Under the pieces are notes generated by a model, which did no database searches, was not told where the DNA came from, and saw only the letters and a list, made by a program, of their open reading frames with translations. Shown one piece after another: positions 55,654 through 63,889 of a stretch of DNA of 64,000 nucleotides. The stretch comes from DP-36 sp036004365. GTDB taxonomy: Bacteria; Desulfobacterota; Binatia; UBA9968. Made by a program: the position numbers and the translations under genes. The DNA is taken from the NCBI GenBank assembly GCA_036004365.1, contig DASYRN010000200.1, positions 5,766 through 69,765 of the forward strand. The letters are read 5' to 3'. Numbering within the stretch: position 1 is the first letter of the stretch; each line of letters begins with the position of its first letter.

Positions 55654-56307
55654 GTGCGGCTTGTCTTGTTGGGCCCTCCGGGCGCGGGTAAAGGAACTCA
55701 GGCAAAGTTTCTCCAGCAGAGATACGGAGCGTGTCAGGTATCTACCGGCGAGATCCTGAGGAAGGCGGTGGCACAACGAAGCGCTTTAGGTCAGAAAGCT
55801 GCTCAATATCTGGACAAGGGGGAATTGGTTCCTGACAAGGTTATGGTCAACCTTGTGGCTGAACGCTTACAAGACGTAGACTGCAGAACTGGCTTCATTC
55901 TGGATGGCTTTCCCAGGACTATCGCCCAAGCAGACGGCCTTGAGGGCATTTTGAGGAAGATGGGTCTCAGCCTCGACGGGGTTTTGTATATTGGTATTCC
56001 GCAAGAGGTGATCGTTCAGAGATTAGCAGGGCGGCGGACGTGCAGACACTGCGGGACCCTTTTTCATACGAAATTTAATCCGCCCCGTCGGAAGAATATC
56101 TGCGATCGGTGCGGTGGGGAGCTTTATCAGAGAGAAGACGATCGGGAAGAGACGGTGAGGGCGCGGCTCAAAGTGTACGAGACGCAGACTGCGCCGCTGG
56201 TTGACTATTATCGGAGGAAAGGTCTTGTGAAAGAAGTTGACGGGGATGGGAGCGTGGAGGGAATTCGGGATCGTATTTTTGGTATACTGGCGGAGATCGA
56301 GGGATGA
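55654..56307 (+). CDS. adk: Adenylate kinase, zinc-LID form
   Basis: 217 residues, GTG start. Converts AMP and ATP to two ADP. P-loop GPPGAGKGT at 7-15; NMP-binding region with STGEILRKAVA; DGFPRTIAQADGL; a long LID with four cysteines (CRHCG...CDRCG) that should bind zinc structurally. secY-adk-map order is common. Overlaps map by 4 nt. Confidence 0.97.
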   Translation: MRLVLLGPPGAGKGTQAKFLQQRYGACQVSTGEILRKAVAQRSALGQKAAQYLDKGELVPDKVMVNLVAERLQDVDCRTGFILDGFPRTIAQADGLEGILRKMGLSLDGVLYIGIPQEVIVQRLAGRRTCRHCGTLFHTKFNPPRRKNICDRCGGELYQREDDREETVRARLKVYETQTAPLVDYYRRKGLVKEVDGDGSVEGIRDRIFGILAEIEG

Positions 56308-57062
56308 TCTCTCTCAAATCCGCGCATGAGATTGAGATCATGCGTCGCGCTAACATCATCGTCGCTGAGATTCTGGAAGAACTGAAAAAAAAAGTAGTTC
56401 CAGGTGTAAGCACCGCGGAGCTTGACGCGTTGGCTGAGGAGCTCATCTATAAAAAGAAGGCCCACCCGGCCTTCAAGGGGTATACCATGGCGGGAAAGGT
56501 ATTTCCCTGTGTGCTTTGTACCTCAGTCAATGATGAGATCGTCCACGGGATCCCTTCGGATCGGAGTCTTGTAAACGGGGACATCATCGGACTGGATTTC
56601 GGCGTCGTCTATGAGGGGTTCTATGGGGACTCTGCTGTGACTCTAGGTGTCGGAGAGGTGAGCGAAGAGGCGCAACGTTTGATGCAGGTAACCGAAGAGG
56701 CCCTTTACAAGGGAATTGAGCAGCTCCGAGAAGGAAAGAGGTTGGGTGATCTCTCTTCGGTGATTCAAAGAACAGTTGAGGAGGCGGGTTTTTCAGTAGT
56801 TCGAGCATTTGTCGGTCATGGGATCGGCAAAAAACTCCATGAAGAACCACCGGTTCCCAATTACGGTGAGCCAGACCGTGGGGTTCGGTTGAGAGAGGGG
56901 ATGGTTTTGGCGATCGAGCCGATGGTTAACGTGGGAGGATGTGAGGTCCAGATCAAAGAAGACGGTTGGACCGCCATAACGCGAGATGGGAGCCTGGCAG
57001 CTCATTTTGAGCATTCTGTAGCGATCACCAAAAATGGTCCTTATATTTTGAGCAAACTTTAA
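56304..57062 (+). CDS. map: Methionine aminopeptidase, type I
   Basis: 252 residues. Removes the initiator Met from nascent proteins. Metal ligands of the pita-bread fold are visible: D in GLDFGV, D in GFYGDSAVT, H in FVGHGIGKKLHEEP, E in AIEPMV, E in HFEHSVAIT. VNDEIVHGIPSD carries the substrate-contact histidine. No N-terminal zinc extension. Couples by ATGA overlap with adk. Confidence 0.98.
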   Translation: MISLKSAHEIEIMRRANIIVAEILEELKKKVVPGVSTAELDALAEELIYKKKAHPAFKGYTMAGKVFPCVLCTSVNDEIVHGIPSDRSLVNGDIIGLDFGVVYEGFYGDSAVTLGVGEVSEEAQRLMQVTEEALYKGIEQLREGKRLGDLSSVIQRTVEEAGFSVVRAFVGHGIGKKLHEEPPVPNYGEPDRGVRLREGMVLAIEPMVNVGGCEVQIKEDGWTAITRDGSLAAHFEHSVAITKNGPYILSKL

Positions 57063-57074
57063 ATCTTATCTCTT

Positions 57075-57293
57075 ATGCCCAAAGAAGATGCCATCGAGGT
57101 AACCGGGACAGTGTTGGAGACGCTGCCCAATGCGATGTTTCGCGTGCAGTTGGATAACGGTCACAAGGTCTTGGCGCATATCTCTGGTAAGATGCGAATG
57201 CACTATATCAAGATTCTCCCGGGGGATAAGGTCAAGATCGAGTTGTCTCCTTACGATTTGGCGCGAGGACGAATTATTTACCGTGAAAAGTAA
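57075..57293 (+). CDS. infA: Translation initiation factor IF-1
   Basis: 72 residues, exact standard length. OB fold occupying the 30S A site during initiation. KEDAIEVTGTVLETLPNAMFRVQLDNGHKVLAHISGKMRMHYIKILPGDKVKIELSPYDLARGRI covers the family. 12 nt after map. Confidence 0.98.
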   Translation: MPKEDAIEVTGTVLETLPNAMFRVQLDNGHKVLAHISGKMRMHYIKILPGDKVKIELSPYDLARGRIIYREK

Positions 57294-57311
57294 ACCGACT
57301 GGAGTGGGCGA

Positions 57312-57425
57312 GTGAAGGTCAGGGCATCTGTCAAAAAGATCTGCAACAAATGTAAGGTGATACGGCGTAAGGGTGTGGTCCGGATCGTCTGCGTCAATAC
57401 GCGGCATAAACAAAGACAAGGCTAG
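57312..57425 (+). CDS. rpmJ: 50S ribosomal protein L36
   Basis: 37 residues, GTG start at 57312 (MKVRASVKKICNKCKVIRRK...VCVNTRHKQRQG). Zinc site C11, C14, C27 and H32 intact, so this is the zinc-binding form. Between infA and rpsM as usual. Confidence 0.95.
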   Translation: MKVRASVKKICNKCKVIRRKGVVRIVCVNTRHKQRQG

Positions 57426-57428
57426 ATA

Positions 57429-57481
57429 ATTTCGGATTTTAGATTGCCGATTTTCGATTGACTTAATCTAAAATCCAAAAT
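57429..57481 (+). repeat. ATTTTGGATT-family palindrome, rpmJ-rpsM spacer
   Basis: Arms ATTTCGGATTTTAGATT (57429-57445) and AATCTAAAATCCAAAAT (57465-57481), 16 of 17 paired, around a 19-nt loop. Starts 3 nt after the rpmJ stop. The stretch 57434-57460 aligns with the left halves of the copies at 47076 and 50769. Confidence 0.82.
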
Positions 57482-57526
57482 CTAAAATCAAAAATGGGGA
57501 TGGGATAAAACAGCAGAGGAGGCGAT

Positions 57527-57910
57527 ATGGCACGCATAGCCGGAGTCGATTTGCCCAGAAATAAGAGGATGGAGGTTGCGCTGACTTACATCTACGGGAT
57601 TGGAAGGGGCGCTTCAAGGAGGATCCTCCAGGCATCTGGCGTTCAGTTCGATACAAAGAGCGATAACCTGACGGACGACGAGGTCGTGAGAATTCGCCAG
57701 ATCATCGACCAAAGTCATAAGGTCGAGGGGGATCTGAGACGTGAGGTGTCGGCCAACATCAAGCGGCACATAGATATGGGATCCTATCGCGGACAACGCC
57801 ACCGCAAAGGTTTGCCCGTTCGCGGACAAAGAACCCACACGAATGCGCGGACGCGCAAAGGGCCGCGCAAGACGGTCGCCGGAAAGAAGGCAGCGCCGTC
57901 AAAGGGGTAA
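57527..57910 (+). CDS. rpsM: 30S ribosomal protein S13
   Basis: 127 residues. Head protein forming bridges to L5 and contacting P-site tRNA through its basic tail. MARIAGVDLPRNKRMEVALTYIYGIG, MGSYRGQRHRKGLPVRGQRTHTNARTRKGPRK are the usual motifs. AGGAGG 5 nt before the ATG. Confidence 0.98.
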   Translation: MARIAGVDLPRNKRMEVALTYIYGIGRGASRRILQASGVQFDTKSDNLTDDEVVRIRQIIDQSHKVEGDLRREVSANIKRHIDMGSYRGQRHRKGLPVRGQRTHTNARTRKGPRKTVAGKKAAPSKG

Positions 57911-57920
57911 TTGCGGGCAG

Positions 57921-57967
57921 CCTTCAGCTCTCGGCGGCTAGCTGGAAATATTCTAGAAGCTGAAAGG
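57921..57967 (+). repeat. Palindrome in rpsM-rpsK spacer
   Basis: CCTTCAGCT (57921-57929) pairs with AGCTGAAAGG (57958-57967) with one bulge, over a 28-nt loop that contains CTAGCTGG and CTAG. Weaker than its neighbours. Confidence 0.4.
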
Positions 57968-57989
57968 TGATAGCGACCTAGGAGAAAAT

Positions 57990-58436
57990 ATGGCAAAGGA
58001 CGACGCGACAACCCAAGAGAAGAGGGCCGAAGGGAAAGCGGAAGAGAAGGCTTCTGAGAAGACTGCGCGAAAAAAACGCGGCAAAAAAAACATATCAGAG
58101 GGTATTGCCCACATTCATTCGACCTTCAACAATACGATAGTCACGATCACTGACTATCAGGGCAATGTCATTTCATGGTCGAGCGCCGGAACGATGGGCT
58201 TTAAGGGATCGCGCAAGGGAACTCCGTTTGCCGCCCAACAAGCCGCGGACAATGCGGCAAAAAAGGCTATGGACCACGGAGTTCGCTCTGTTCAGGTCTT
58301 TGTCCGTGGGCCGGGAGCCGGAAGAGAATCGGCGCTCAGGTCGCTGCAGGCGGCCGGATTCAACATCAGTCAGATCAGGGATGTAACCCCTATTCCTCAC
58401 AACGGCTGTCGTCCACCGAAGCGAAGGCGAGTGTAA
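57990..58436 (+). CDS. rpsK: 30S ribosomal protein S11 with charged N-terminal extension
   Basis: 148 residues; the family is typically near 129. The extra N-terminus is Lys/Glu/Ala-rich (KRAEGKAEEKASEKTARKKRG). Core: ISEGIAHIHSTFNNTIVTITDYQGN, PFAAQQAADNAAKKAMDHGV, VRGPGAGRESALRSLQ and HNGCRPPKRRRV. Platform protein near the E site and Shine-Dalgarno helix. Confidence 0.97.
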   Translation: MAKDDATTQEKRAEGKAEEKASEKTARKKRGKKNISEGIAHIHSTFNNTIVTITDYQGNVISWSSAGTMGFKGSRKGTPFAAQQAADNAAKKAMDHGVRSVQVFVRGPGAGRESALRSLQAAGFNISQIRDVTPIPHNGCRPPKRRRV

Positions 58437-58454
58437 TGATACAAACCGAAGATA

Positions 58455-58507
58455 GAGGATTGAAGATGGAGGATAGGGCACTCTTCAATTCTCTATCCTC
58501 AATCCTC
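58455..58507 (+). repeat. Nested hairpin in rpsK-rpsD spacer
   Basis: Outer arms GAGGATTGA (58455-58463) and TCAATCCTC (58499-58507), perfect; inner arms GAGGATAG (58469-58476) and CTATCCTC (58493-58500), perfect, sharing two bases. A 16-nt loop closes it. Starts 19 nt after rpsK. Confidence 0.75.
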
Positions 58508-58529
58508 AACGAACGGAGAGAAAGAGACA

Positions 58530-59156
58530 TTGGCTAGATACCTGGGATCTGTTTGTCGGCTTTGCCGAAGAGAGAATATGAAGCTCTTCCTTAAAGGGGA
58601 GCGTTGTTACACCGACAAGTGTGCTATCGAGCGCAGGAACTATCCGCCTGGTCAACATGGCCAGGCGAGACCAAAATTTTCCGCGTACAGCATTCAGTTG
58701 CGGGAGAAACAAAAAGTCAAGCGCATGTATGGCCTCTTGGAGAGTCAGTTCCGCCGGACTTTTACCCTAGCTGAAAAGGTCAAAGGGATTACTGGAGAGG
58801 CCCTATTGGTTCTCTTGGAGCGACGCTTGGACAATGTTGTGTACCGGCTCGGTTTTGCCAGCTCCCGGGCTGACGCACGCATGCTCGTCCGACACGGACA
58901 TATCTTAGTCAATGGCCAGCGGACCACCATTCCCTCCTACTTTATCCGCGCGGGAGATGGGGTGTCGGTACAAGAGCAGAGTCGGCAGATGGGACGAATT
59001 CTTTCCGCCATGGAAAGCGCCCAAAGACGGGGGGTGCCCGAATGGGCGGAGGTCGATCGCGAGACCATGACTGGCAAAATCAAGGTTCTTCCGACACGTG
59101 GTGACATAACGACACCGATTAACGAGAAGCTGATTGTAGAGCTCTATTCAAAATAA
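58530..59156 (+). CDS. rpsD: 30S ribosomal protein S4
   Basis: 208 residues, TTG start with GGAGAGAAAGAG upstream. Primary 16S binder; in E. coli the repressor of the alpha operon. N-terminal zinc-type cysteines C9, C12, C26 and C31 are present (CRLCRRENMKLFLKGERCYTDKC). S4 domain: LERRLDNVVYRLGFASSRADARMLVRHGHILVNG. Most S4 proteins of E. coli type lack these cysteines. Confidence 0.98.
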   Translation: MARYLGSVCRLCRRENMKLFLKGERCYTDKCAIERRNYPPGQHGQARPKFSAYSIQLREKQKVKRMYGLLESQFRRTFTLAEKVKGITGEALLVLLERRLDNVVYRLGFASSRADARMLVRHGHILVNGQRTTIPSYFIRAGDGVSVQEQSRQMGRILSAMESAQRRGVPEWAEVDRETMTGKIKVLPTRGDITTPINEKLIVELYSK

Positions 59157-59176
59157 CTTCAAATCTGGGAGATGCT

Positions 59177-60199
59177 ATGCGTAATCAGCATTGGATCGAT
59201 TTAATGAAGCCCAAAAGGCTTGAGGTTGACGAAAAAAACCTCACTCCGACTTACGGTAAATTTTACGCGGAACCCTTTGAGCGAGGGTTTGGTCAGACGA
59301 TTGGGAATTCTTTGCGAAGGATTCTCCTCTCGTCTCTTAGGGGCTCGGCTATCGTTTCCGTAAGGATCAAAAATATTCTGCACGAGTTTTCCACGGTTCA
59401 AGGTGTTACGGAGGATATAACCGATATCATCCTCAACTTTAAAGAAGTCCGTTTGAAGCTGCATGATTCCGAGCAGCAAACCCTAAGACTGGATGCTAAA
59501 GGGCCCAAAACAGTCCAGGCAAAGGACATCGTGGCCGGTCCCAGTGTCGAGATTCTCAATCCGGGCCAGCACATTGCCACGTTATCCCGCGAGGGTAAGT
59601 TGGAGATGGAGATGGTGGCAAAAATGGGCCGGGGCTACGTGCCCGCCGAAAGAAACAAGGAAGAGGGTGTCCCGGTGGACACCATTTTCATCGACGCTGT
59701 CTTTTCTCCAATCCAGAAGGTCAACTTTACCGTGACCAACGCACGGGTCGGCCAGCGCACCGATTATGAACGCTTGGTGTTCGAAGTCTGGACCGATGGG
59801 GGCATAAAGCCGGACGATGCGGTGGCCTTTGCGGCCAAGATTCTCCAGGATCAACTGGAGATCTTTATCAATTTTGAAGACGAACCCCCACGGGAACTGC
59901 GCGAGGAAGTGCCTTCGACTCCCCTCAACGAGAATTTGTTCCGCAGCGTGGATGAACTGGAGTTTTCTGTCCGGTCCCAGAATTGTCTGCAGAACGCGGA
60001 TATCAAATACATCGGCGAGTTGGTGCAAAAGACCGAACAGGAGATGCTTAAGACTAAGAATTTCGGCCACAAGTCGCTCAACGAAATCAAAGAAATCCTG
60101 CGGGAAATGGGACTGGAGCTCGGTATGAGGCTGGAGAATTTTTCCTCGCGGGAAGAGATAGAGAGACGCCGACAGGCCAGGGAAAAGGAGAGCGCCTAA
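59177..60199 (+). CDS. rpoA: RNA polymerase alpha subunit
   Basis: 340 residues. N-terminal dimerisation domain (AEPFERGFGQTIGNSLRRILLSSLRGSA, STVQGVTEDITDIILNFKEV) and C-terminal DNA- and activator-binding domain (VDELEFSVRSQNCLQNADIKYIGELVQKTEQEMLKTKNFGHKSLNEIKEIL) joined by a flexible linker. GGGAG precedes the ATG; an internal Met at residue 10 is an alternative start. Follows rpsD by 20 nt. Confidence 0.99.
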   Translation: MRNQHWIDLMKPKRLEVDEKNLTPTYGKFYAEPFERGFGQTIGNSLRRILLSSLRGSAIVSVRIKNILHEFSTVQGVTEDITDIILNFKEVRLKLHDSEQQTLRLDAKGPKTVQAKDIVAGPSVEILNPGQHIATLSREGKLEMEMVAKMGRGYVPAERNKEEGVPVDTIFIDAVFSPIQKVNFTVTNARVGQRTDYERLVFEVWTDGGIKPDDAVAFAAKILQDQLEIFINFEDEPPRELREEVPSTPLNENLFRSVDELEFSVRSQNCLQNADIKYIGELVQKTEQEMLKTKNFGHKSLNEIKEILREMGLELGMRLENFSSREEIERRRQAREKESA

Positions 60200-60208
60200 A
60201 ATAGTGAT

Positions 60209-60246
60209 GAGTTTTGAGGCCCCCTCGCCCTCCCAACTCAAAACTC
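60209..60246 (+). repeat. Hairpin in rpoA-rplQ spacer
   Basis: GAGTTTTGAG (60209-60218) and CTCAAAACTC (60237-60246), a perfect 10-bp stem with an 18-nt C-rich loop. No T-run. Confidence 0.75.
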
Positions 60247-60267
60247 GAACCCGGGACTTAAAACGTT

Positions 60268-60756
60268 ATGCGCCATCTAAAAGCAGGAAGAAAGCTCAAT
60301 CGAACCTCGAGCCACCGGCTGGCCTTAATGCGCAACCTCGTCTCCGCCCTTTTCCACCGCGAGCGAATTCAGACGACGGATCCCAAGGCTAAAGAGCTCA
60401 GACGCTGGGCGGAGAGAATGATCAGCCTGGGAAAGGAAGGGAACCTTCATGCACGACGCCGAGCCATCGCGTTTATGCGCGATAAGGCCGCGGTCCGTAA
60501 GGTGTTCGAAACCTTAGCGCCCCGCTTTAAGAACCGCCCCGGCGGCTATACGAGGATCGTCAAGCTCGGCTGGCGGCGTGGAGACCATGCCCCCCTCTCA
60601 CTCGTCGAGCTGGTCTCTCCGGATGGCGCGGCACAGGCTGAGGATTCCTCGGGTAAGAAGAAGGCAAGCAGGAGAGCGGCTGGAAGGGGAAAAGAAAAGT
60701 CCAGCCAGAAAGAGCCTTCGAAGCGTCAGGCTCGCCAAAAGAAAACCGCGACCTAA
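60268..60756 (+). CDS. rplQ: 50S ribosomal protein L17 with C-terminal extension
   Basis: 162 residues; bacterial L17 is often 120-130. Core RHLKAGRKLNRTSSHRLALMRNLVSALFHRERIQTT and RPGGYTRIVKLGWRRGDHAPLSLVELV is complete. The last 40 or so residues are Lys/Ser/Ala/Arg-rich and probably disordered. Last gene of the superoperon. A weak stem at 60753-60767 and a short T-run (60774-60780) follow. Confidence 0.97.
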   Translation: MRHLKAGRKLNRTSSHRLALMRNLVSALFHRERIQTTDPKAKELRRWAERMISLGKEGNLHARRRAIAFMRDKAAVRKVFETLAPRFKNRPGGYTRIVKLGWRRGDHAPLSLVELVSPDGAAQAEDSSGKKKASRRAAGRGKEKSSQKEPSKRQARQKKTAT

Positions 60757-60904
60757 CTTTTCGTTAGTTCCCTCTTTTTTATCAATCTGGCTGACCGGTT
60801 GCCATCATCCTCACTTCAGTATGGATGTGACAGCTACCCTCCAGCGCACCGTTAACTCTTTTGTCGTTGGCCGAGGCATGATAATGGCTTCGAGAGGAGA
60901 CATC

Positions 60905-61270
60905 ATGAACTTATTGCGCCGGTCCCTTAAGGATCTCTTAGAGATCAGAGTTTACGACGTAGCATTAGCGAAACTGGATTGGAAGGATTTCGGCAACGGT
61001 CTGTCAATGGCGAGGTTGGCGCGCGAGGGCGCCAGAGAAATGGTCCTCTATCGGATCAAGCCCGACGCCGATCCCAAGGCATTCCTGAGACATGAGCACA
61101 TAGGCGGGGAGTTTTATTTCGTGCTAAAGGGCGGGATTAAGGATGAGACAGGCATTTACACGGAGGGCGATATCGTTTATTTAGATCCCAAGTCGGTTCA
61201 TACTCCACAAGGAATCGGAGAAACCGTAGTTCTGGTCTTATGGCCGGAAGGAGTGAGACTCTTGGATTAG
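60905..61270 (+). CDS. Cupin-domain protein (ChrR-like)
   Basis: 121 residues from the ATG at 60905, chosen for GAGGAG at 60894-60899. The frame extends back to 60578, but that part lies within rplQ and is not conserved. A single small cupin barrel: KAFLRHEHIGGEFYFVLKGGIKDETGIYTEGDIVYLDPKSVHTP has the two motif halves with His and Glu metal ligands (HEHxxGE, then H). It resembles the C-terminal cupin of ChrR-type zinc anti-sigma factors, without the sigma-binding zinc domain. Function unknown. Ends 2 nt from the convergent sensor kinase gene. Confidence 0.85.
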   Translation: MNLLRRSLKDLLEIRVYDVALAKLDWKDFGNGLSMARLAREGAREMVLYRIKPDADPKAFLRHEHIGGEFYFVLKGGIKDETGIYTEGDIVYLDPKSVHTPQGIGETVVLVLWPEGVRLLD

Positions 61271-61272
61271 TA

Positions 61273-63315
61273 TCAGCAGGGTATGGTTACCGTAAAAACT
61301 GATCCTCTACCAACCTGGCTTTCTACCTGGATCTTTCCTCCAAGTATGTCGAGGTACTTCTTGACAATATAAAGGCCTACTCCGGCGCCCCCGTGATTTC
61401 TGGTCTGTGAACTGTCGAGCTGACGAAACATCTCAAAGATCAAGGGAAGCAGATCCTCTTGGATTCCCGTCCCTGTGTCCGCCACCTTGAATTCTGCAAT
61501 CTTCGTTTCCCGAGAATAACGGGCTGACACGGTGATATGACCTTTGTCAGTGAACTTAATCGCGTTGTTAATGAGGTTCTGAAGAATATGCTTAAGTTTG
61601 CCGCCGTCTGTTCTCATAGCCCTACGCTCCGAGGGATAGTCCCAATTGAAAGTCAGCTTCTTATCCAAGGGAATTTCGTAGGTTGACCTCAACTCGTCTA
61701 AAAGCTCTCCCAGGTATATCTCCTGCATTTCCGCTTTCACTTTCCCAGCTTCGATGCTGGTAACCTGCAATATTTCGCTGATCATGCTCAATAAATCTTT
61801 GGAGCGACCGATGACCTTCTCCAGAGCGCTTTCCTGTTCTGGATTAATCTGTCCCAAGATCCCGTCTTTGACCATCTGGCTATAGCCCATGACGACATTC
61901 AATGGCGTCCTCAGTTCGTGTGACATGACGCTCAAAAATTCATCTTTCGCCTTGTTGGCCCTCAGAAGACTGCGGTTGGCCTGTTCAAGCTCCGAGTTGG
62001 CGTTCTCTAACTCACCGGTTTTGTCCTTCACCTTTTGTTCTAAGGTGGCGTAAGAGATCTTGAGTTCTCCCGCCATCTTGTTGAATTCCTCTCCTAGCCA
62101 CTCGATTTCATCTCCTGTCTCGATGTTGACCCGATAGTCAAGATTCCCACTTCCAATTATTTCGGCCCCCTGATGAAGTTCTCGAATCGGCCCTGTCATT
62201 TTGCTGCTTACCCAGGCAATAACCGCGGCGCCGGCGAACAACGCGATCGTCAGGAGCGCCAGCGCATAGCGTTTCAATAACTCGACATTGGCTAAAGCGG
62301 CGTCGATGGGCTCTTCCAAGATAACCGCCCAACCCAACTCAGGTACGGGTGCGTACGTGGTCAAGACGGGCTTATCCAACAGTCCTCGGCCTTCCTGAGC
62401 CGGAGTAGGGTCGGAACGGGCCGGGTTGCGCAAGAACTTTTGGACGCCGTCGACTTGCCGGAGGTCGAGCCTTTTTAATACCAGCGTGGCATCTTTATGG
62501 GCGATGAGATTTCCATGCTCGTCTACCAAGTAAGCGTACCCGGCGGTAGCGAAATTGATCTTTCCAATCACTTCCCAGAGAAACGAGAGATCGGCTTCAG
62601 CCGATGCCACACCGACGATACTCTGGGCGGTACCCCAAAGCGGAATTGCCAGCGTGACGTACGGCTGGGCCCGGGTCGAAGTGTAGACCGGGCCTATATA
62701 ATCCTCGCCCTTGAGCGCTTTGATGAATTTAGGTGATTTACTCTGGTCGGTTAGATCGGAGGGAAAATAAACTTTTATGTCGGATACCTTCACGACCTCC
62801 ATACCCTCCGAGTTGATAATGGAAGCGTCGCTGAAGCTGCTGTCGTTTTTGACCAGAAGACCCAGGAGCAACTGTTGTTCTTTGCTCCCCAACGGATAAA
62901 GACTTACGGCGTCGGCGTTATCCGAAAACCGCTCGATCTTGCGTCGAACGAAATTGCGAATGTTATCAGCTGTTACTGACGCAATCTCAGTCTGCAACTC
63001 GGCAGCATCTCGCTCTATCTGCCTTACAGTATAAGTATAGCTCGCGGCAACGACAATCGTCAGTGCAACGCCGAAAAGGCTAAGGCCCCACATCAGGAGG
63101 CGACGACGGATACCGCCACCACGAAGAGGCGCGTGGACTGTTTTTCTCCAATCCCACATCCCTAGGACCATCTGACGACTTCGTCCACTATCAGTACTAC
63201 TCCCCCGGGAATGTCGAGCCCTCATGGTCTTGCTGGCTTCGAGATTGATCGCCAGCTTTTGCCATGGCGCCCAGCGCCGGCTGAGGGCTGTTAGAAAGGC
63301 TAACACGATAGCCAA
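61273..63315 (-). CDS. Membrane sensor histidine kinase (Cache-HAMP-HisKA-HATPase)
   Basis: 680 residues in the longest frame. Helix at about 73-95, an extracytoplasmic sensor of about 250 residues with double-Cache character (TAGYAYLVDEHGNLIAH), second helix at 349-371, HAMP at 372-424, coiled coil to about 455, HisKA with phosphorylatable H466 (MSHELRTPLN), and HATPase with N584 (NLINNAIKF), G1 DTGTGI and G2 GGAGVGL. The first 60 residues before the helix are atypical; ATGs at 63222, 63171 or 63159 are likelier starts than the TTG at 63315. No cognate regulator is adjacent. Confidence 0.92.
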   Translation of the reverse strand: MAIVLAFLTALSRRWAPWQKLAINLEASKTMRARHSRGSSTDSGRSRQMVLGMWDWRKTVHAPLRGGGIRRRLLMWGLSLFGVALTIVVAASYTYTVRQIERDAAELQTEIASVTADNIRNFVRRKIERFSDNADAVSLYPLGSKEQQLLLGLLVKNDSSFSDASIINSEGMEVVKVSDIKVYFPSDLTDQSKSPKFIKALKGEDYIGPVYTSTRAQPYVTLAIPLWGTAQSIVGVASAEADLSFLWEVIGKINFATAGYAYLVDEHGNLIAHKDATLVLKRLDLRQVDGVQKFLRNPARSDPTPAQEGRGLLDKPVLTTYAPVPELGWAVILEEPIDAALANVELLKRYALALLTIALFAGAAVIAWVSSKMTGPIRELHQGAEIIGSGNLDYRVNIETGDEIEWLGEEFNKMAGELKISYATLEQKVKDKTGELENANSELEQANRSLLRANKAKDEFLSVMSHELRTPLNVVMGYSQMVKDGILGQINPEQESALEKVIGRSKDLLSMISEILQVTSIEAGKVKAEMQEIYLGELLDELRSTYEIPLDKKLTFNWDYPSERRAMRTDGGKLKHILQNLINNAIKFTDKGHITVSARYSRETKIAEFKVADTGTGIQEDLLPLIFEMFRQLDSSQTRNHGGAGVGLYIVKKYLDILGGKIQVESQVGRGSVFTVTIPC

Positions 63316-63438
63316 GAGCGGCCCCGGTTCTTAGTTTCACTCATTGATTCCGATCCGCTCCCTTCAACTTTTTTCTCTCATTTCCGGCCACGAACTTCAC
63401 AATCGTTTCTTTGCTGAACCTCCAAACACACCAATTTC

Positions 63439-63534
63439 CTACCAGGAATAGACCCCTCTTGCGCAAACTTTTAAACCTCTTCGGATGCACCTGCAAAGGC
63501 TAGCTGCCTGCTCAGCTGGTAATGTTTCTTGCAA
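63439..63534 (-). CDS. Possible 31-residue leader peptide
   Basis: TTG start at 63534 with GAGGAGG (63544-63550) 9 nt upstream; stop at 63439. Sequence contains AEQAASLCRCIRRGLKVCAR, with three cysteines and several arginines. It lies between the predicted -24/-12 promoter and the sensor kinase. No family is recognised. Chance occurrence is quite possible; the strong ribosome-binding site is the main reason to list it. Confidence 0.2.
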   Translation of the reverse strand: MQETLPAEQAASLCRCIRRGLKVCARGVYSW

Positions 63535-63583
63535 CGGAAATCCCCTCCTCGGCTTACGTATTACCACCCAGAAAGTCCAAAAT

Positions 63584-63599
63584 AGCAGGAATTATGCCA
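63584..63599 (-). promoter_or_regulatory. Sigma-54-like -24/-12 promoter upstream of sensor kinase
   Basis: Minus-strand reading TGGCATAATTCCTGCT: TGGCA, GG and GC at the exact sigma-54 spacing, final W position T. It differs at two of 16 bases from the element before the chemosensory operon (8877-8892). Predicted start near 63573, leaving a leader of at least 250 nt before the kinase. Confidence 0.45.
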
Positions 63600-63889
63600 C
63601 GCTCTTCAGGGCGATCCATTCAGCGGTAATAGCGTGTTTTTTCAAAGGATTATCCTTTTTGTAGTAGGGACGCGAGGCCCTGCCGATATGAAAAACGTCA
63701 ATAAAATTGCCCAAAAAGAGCAGGTTTGTCACTTGAAAAAAAGAGCAAATGCACAGGCTATTCTGTCAATAACTGGCAAGCTTGACGCTTGATGCGGGCG
63801 GGGCAAATAGAGGGTTGGATGTAGAGATGTGACGTTTCAATGACAGAAAAGCCTAGCGAAAAAAATGGCCTGCGTTAATAAGCACCGAG

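Larger units (their letters stand above)
63316..63889. other. Long intergenic region upstream of sensor kinase
   Basis: 574 nt between the sensor kinase and the substrate-binding protein gene, both on the minus strand. Contains a -24/-12-like element (63584-63599), a possible short leader ORF (63439-63534), and AT-rich sequence near 63640-63760. I saw no RNA gene or strong terminator. Confidence 0.6.

Noticed and set aside
47076..57481. Possible CRISPR array from repeated AATCCAAAATC words
   Set aside because: Copies are kilobases apart, each within an operon gap, with no regular spacers and no cas genes.
60753..60780. Terminator after rplQ
   Set aside because: Stem CTAAC/GTTAG is only 5 bp and the T-run is separated from it by TTCCCTC; too weak to list as a feature.
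60578..60904. N-terminal extension of the cupin protein
   Set aside because: It overlaps rplQ in another frame, is Arg/Ser-rich, and the ATG at 60905 has a strong GAGGAG.
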